Assembly (NCBI GenBank): GCA_034440575.1
Contig: JAOTOL010001448.1
Span: forward strand, 189,001-253,000
Source: Imbricaverruca yamaguchii
Taxonomy: Eukaryota; Arthropoda; Thecostraca; Neoverrucidae
Direction of reading: 5' to 3'
Length of the DNA stretch: 64,000 nucleotides
Positions 59,610 through 64,000 of the stretch are shown one piece after another. The translations under genes and the position numbers were made by a program. The notes under the pieces were generated by a model. It was not told the DNA's origin. It saw nothing but the letters and a program-made list of their open reading frames with translations, and made no database searches. Every line of letters starts with the position of its first letter. Positions within the stretch are counted from its first letter, which is position 1.

Positions 59610-60844
59610 ATGCATTGGTGGGGCCCATTGCAATTGTCTCCACCACATGGTTACGATGGGTGGAATCCGGCAACGACGCCTCTGATCGTGTGGACATGGA
59701 ATCTGCCGACCCCCCCCCCCGTCCATGATGTACACGAATTCTACCGATCGCTTCAGATCGGGAGCATGGACTCGATGCTGAACACGCAGCGGATTCCAAT
59801 TCACTACCAACTGTATGTACTGCGACTGTATGTACAACGTTTTCATGTATGTAGAGCCCACCGCAAACCCGGCCTACTTCAGCTGGCCAGTGTTAGCATA
59901 CCCCTTCCCCAACTATCACACCTTGACTATAATACAAAATTTCACTTCACACCTTGGCTATGATTTCACCTTTCACCTCAATACACACCTCGGATATGTT
60001 CCATCTCTCGCCTAACATCTTGGCTACAGCACATCTTTCACCCCACATCTTGGCGTCTTGGCTTGTGCACATCCATAACATCTTGTATGAAACGTCTGGG
60101 CCGTCCAAACCAGCTGAGCGCAAGTACGCACACACGAAGCCCCACCAGTGACGTCATACAGCTCCACCGGGATAATCCGCCGCACAGTCATTACCGCCAC
60201 AGACAAACCAGGGAACCTTGCACACAATGGAGCCGTGCTCAAAACGCCATAACCGCAAGCGCCTGCATAACCAGCCTGCATACATCAATATCGCTAATAA
60301 TGATTGCCAGGCCATTAACAGACACATGGGACAGTCCGGACACCACCATTGCATTAGACACCGACAAGCGGGAGGAATACAAATTGCACGTAAGCACGCT
60401 GGGAAACGCGAATAGCATCACGCCCGACCGGTCCCGCACACCACGTGATTGCGGTCACAGCCGACCTGACCCGGCGCCCAGAAGGCCGGCCGACCGGAGG
60501 GGCCGCCGGAGCGTGCTCAGCCCGACCGGGGGTCAGCCGATCCGGTCACGACCCACTTAACGCCGCCGGTGCCGCGCGGTCCCGGCGGCGACGCCTTCTG
60601 ATGGTGATAAAGGCGACCCGTAACTGAGTGAGTGCGCGAAGGCGCGCCAGAAAAAGGCGCCTTTTTGCGCACGTGGGCCGCTGAGGCGGTGGCCGCGACC
60701 GTCGTCGGGAGGGATCGAGAGGGGGGGCTAGAGAGTGGGGCGGCGGGACGGAGAGTGGGCTGCAAAAACGGCGCAGCGGATGCTGAGGATGATCGATGAC
60801 GCGAATGCTGTATGACGTCATCGTTTTTGTGGCCGGATTACTCT

Positions 60845-61265
60845 GAAGCGGGTCAGGTTTGTCAGTGGCGACAGAGGTGGCTGCGGCTATCCTCCGACCT
60901 CGGCGGCCGGCTGGAGTCGGCGGCCGGGTCAGATTGGTTCGTAGCGAAGGAGGCAGCTACAGAGGCGGCTTGAGCCATTTTCCGAGCTCTGCAACTGGCT
61001 GGACTCGGCAGTGGGTCAGGTTGGTAATTAAGGACAGAAGTAGAAACAGATGTGGCTATAGAGATAGCTGAACTATCTTCCGGCCACGGTAGTCAGCTGG
61101 AAACAACAGCGGGTCAGGTAGCGACAGCGGAGCCGGAGCTATCCTCAGACCACGAGGCAGCACGGTGTCCCATACTGACAATGTTGGTCAGTATGCAGAG
61201 GTAGCGACAGAGGTAGCGACAGAGGTACCCGGAGCTATCCTCAGATCATGCCGCAGCATGGTGTC
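60845..61265. repeat. Degenerate repeat GCGACAGAGGTGGC
   Basis: About 90-bp units with GACAGAGG, CTATCCTC and GGGTCAGGTTGGT words, plus a local AGAGGTAGCGAC duplication. 59625-60840 is unassigned. Confidence 0.7.
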
Positions 61266-61439
61266 GCATACGGACCATGCTGGTCAGTAGCAGCTGGATT
61301 CAAACGTGGGAGGGTGCCAGGTGCACGAGGAAACCATCTTCAAGCAACCGGTGTGAGACCATCTGATCTGGCGCTCGCCTCTAGTGCGAACGGCTAAGGG
61401 GACAGCACGATCGCTCTGTAGCTACCGAAGGGTGAGAGT

Positions 61440-61790
61440 GGGCGTGCACGCTGCCTGGAAGCTGTCTAGGAAACGCTGTCCGGGAGACGCTGTCTGGAAT
61501 ATACTGCCTGGGAGACGACGCCGGGGAGATACTGTCTGGGGCACGCTGTCTGGGAGATACTGTCTGAAAGATACTGTCTGGGAGACGATGTCGGCGGGAT
61601 ACTGTTTGGTTGGTTGGTTGGTTATTGGAGTTTAGGGGCGCATCGTGGGGATACTGTTTGGGAGACGATGTCGGGGAGATACTGTCTGAAAGATACTGTG
61701 TGGGAGACGATGTCTGGGACACGCTGTCTGTGAGATACTGTCGGAGAGACGCTGTCTAGAATATCCCATCTGGTAGACGCTGTCGGAGAG
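61440..61790. repeat. 15-16-bp minisatellite split by a family C tail
   Basis: GGGAGATACTGTCTG and GGGAGACGATGTC units. A GGTT-tailed family C fragment sits at 61605-61645. Confidence 0.88.
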
Positions 61791-62345
61791 ACGCAGCCGC
61801 GCCTGGAGTCGTGTCGGGACCAGGTCCCGCTGCGCTGCCACACCAGCCGGACCACACCGTGACGAGGGTTGGCACCACCGACACGGCAGACACGTGGCGC
61901 ACGTGCTGTGCCCACCACGTACAAACCCCCCCCCCCCCCCCCACCAAAGCCGCACAAACAAACTTTACGAGTGCACTCGCCAGCGGCGCGCGGCACACGC
62001 CGACTCGCAGGCTGCAGAGGTGATGCACATACTGCGGGCGGGGAATTCACTTTTGTGAGGCGTCAAAACGGCCCCAGCCAGCGGCTCTGCGACCTCCGTT
62101 AGGTCTCGCAAACGACGGACCGCAAGTGCAAATGGCTGGGCTTTCTGCCGTCCTTGTTACGCGGGGCAGTTTTGGTTTCCGGCTCTGAGGCGTCGGCATT
62201 CCCGGCTTAATGATGACAAGGTTGTGTTCATCTGCAAGACGCACCAGCAATTCGGTGCTTGGACTGCTGAATTGCTGAATGCCAGCAAGCTGGCATTGAA
62301 CAATTCGGCTACCCAGAATGCAGAAAAGTATTTTCCTTCACCGTC

Positions 62346-63351
62346 GTGGGCACCACGAAGCATCCATCGTCTGTCCAGCAGCAACAACATCCGATGACCT
62401 CACATCACCGTCACACTCTCCAATGTTCCCAGAAATGCCTTTCTAAAGGTTCCTCACGAAACGCGCACGAGCTCTGCAAGCTAATTCGCCCGCCTTGGCA
62501 CAGAGCACCTCGCGCTCCGGCGATTGCATCTCCCATCAATCAGCAATCACCACAAACGATGTCATGGCAACGCTGCCGCGCCGACCCGCCGCCGACCGAC
62601 GCCCCCGGCTAGCCGAATTAAGACCGCACGTGCCACCGCCACGCAGCGGGCGCAGATTCGACGTCTCTCTCTCTCTCGGCGGGTAAAAACACGGCCTGAC
62701 CAGCTGGAGCCGCGGCGCAGATCGGCTTCACATTCACGGCCGGTCACGTGTGGGGCTGGGACGCCGCAGCCGCCGCCAATGGATCCGCGCCGCGCGTGCA
62801 TGGCCGACGGCCGCCGCCTGCCGCTGGGGATGTACTGAAGAGCACACGACTGCTGACACGGCGGGCCGGAGCAGCAGCCGCCAACCACACCATCACTAAT
62901 AGCTCCACAACAGCTCGGGCCGTCGGCAACAACGCCGCGCTGAGTTCAGAGGGGATGTCATCTACAGTATGGAACTGGATTGGCCAGGCAGCTAAGACTG
63001 TCCGCCTGTGTCGCATGCAGAGCGCACCAGCTGCTTGGGAAGACGTCCTCCAACACCCGCCGCTGTGCTCGGAGCCGCGCCGCTCCTGGAGGCGTCGTCA
63101 CTGCAAGTACTAGAGGTTATGTCGCCCCGAACACATTCGGTACGCAGTCGGCCACCCGCCCGCACCTGTGGCCAGGCCAGTTGGCGGAGTGCTCTGCGAC
63201 AAGGCGAGCGAATTAGCTTGCAGAGCTCGTGCGCGTTTCGTGAGGAATCTTTAGAAAGGCATTTCTGTGAACAGTGGAGCGTCTAACGGTGATATGAGGT
63301 CATCGGATGTCGGTGCTGCTGGACAGACGACGGATGCCTCGTGGTGCCCAC
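62346..63351. repeat. Large inverted repeat, 163-bp arms
   Basis: 62346-62508 and the complement of 63189-63351 align over their full length with scattered substitutions (GTGGGCACCACGA..., AGAAATGCCTTTCTAAAG, CGCACGAGCTCTGCAAGC). The spacer is about 680 bp of GC-rich sequence. It could be a fold-back element or an inverted local duplication. Confidence 0.8.
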
Positions 63352-63689
63352 CACCTGCCTGCCAGCACATGTGACCAGGCCAGTCGGCCACCTGCCGGCA
63401 GTCGGCAACAAATGGCACACCAAACTGTGTCGGGCACCGAGGCAACAAACCATCATCAGCTGGCACCACCGGCGGCACCACGCGACCCCGCCGCGACCCC
63501 GCCGCGACCCCGCCGAGGTCCAGTCGCCGCCGCTCCTCTGTCAGACGGCCACTCGACCATGAGCGCAAATCCGGCGCCGTTTCGCGCAACGCAAACATAC
63601 ATACACCGAGGCAGCCAGGGCGCGCGCGCGCGGACCGCAGCTGAACTGGATGGCGCGCCAAGTTCCTACGATGACGGCGGTATTCAGCG

Positions 63690-63955
63690 AGTGCAGAGAG
63701 AGAGAGAGAGAGAGAAAAAGAGAGAGAGAGAGAGCGGGAGAGAGGGAGCGAAATAAACAGAAAGACAGACAGACAGACCATACAGAGACAGAGACAGAAA
63801 CAGACACAGAGACATACAGAGACACAGACAGACGGAGGCAGAGACTGAGGCAGAGAGAGAGAGAGGGGGAGGAAGAGGGAGATGGATAGGGAGAGTGAGT
63901 GTGTGAGAAAGTGAGAGAGGGTGGGATGGAGAGAGCGAGAGAGGGAGGGGAGAGG
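63690..63955. repeat. GA-rich microsatellite region
   Basis: AGAGAGAG, AGACAGAC and GAGACAGA runs. ORFs on both strands here are low complexity. Confidence 0.94.
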
Positions 63956-64000
63956 TCGATGGCAACAGGACCGAGTCCTTATCGCGCGAGCCATCGCCGA

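Noticed and set aside
60651..60666. AAAAAGGCGCCTTTTT palindrome as a terminator
   Set aside because: Perfect 16-bp palindrome, but it has no loop and is in a eukaryotic GC-rich stretch with no gene ending nearby.
63251..63994. 247-codon minus-strand ORF with SLSLSLSL and CVCLCVC
   Set aside because: Low-complexity translation of GA microsatellites.

Overview
The window looks like a gene-poor stretch of an invertebrate nuclear genome. It has short exons with GT/AG borders, very long introns, tRNA-derived SINEs, DNA-transposon remnants, and dozens of unrelated minisatellites. There are no operons, bacterial ribosome sites or long non-repetitive ORFs. The one gene I recognise resembles, from memory, insect Mrtf (RPEL, basic, LLLQQQQLF and SAP blocks), so an arthropod is likely. 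A GC-rich crustacean genome is a guess.

The main content is one minus-strand gene for a myocardin-related transcription factor (MRTF), the actin-regulated co-activator of SRF. Exons in transcription order are: a possible start exon (48550-48577), a possible exon 2 (40176-40285), an acidic/proline exon (33328-33457), RPEL1 (25708-25773), RPEL2+RPEL3 (18161-18457), a Ser/Pro exon with a long polyproline run (15396-15767), the basic box (14543-14718), a damaged and partly duplicated Q-box exon (12975-13177), a Pro-rich exon (11180-11378), the SAP exon (9900-10051), and a possible downstream exon (821-929). Every join that can be tested keeps reading phase, except around the Q-box exon, where both copies carry stops. 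The leucine zipper and transactivation domain were not found; they may lie in unrecognised exons or beyond position 1.

The introns are filled with local tandem arrays, each with its own unit (12 to about 84 bp). Adding their approximate spans gives roughly a third of the window. The most striking observation is that several arrays are built from the gene's own splice junctions: the unit contains the acceptor or donor plus the first or last bases of the adjoining exon.

Mobile DNA includes a 1.1-kb hAT-like element with 8-bp flanking duplications (20309-21431) carrying a broken ORF of a family I cannot name, a roughly 960-bp terminal-inverted-repeat element (34541-35500), and five copies of one tRNA-derived SINE, four with clear target-site duplications of 12-15 bp. 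There are also four copies of a second tRNA-derived SINE, a third short retroposon-tail family, and an older dispersed family (40690-41075 and 56650-57050). From 48.6 kb to the end I find no convincing exon; that half holds arrays, SINEs and unassigned sequence.
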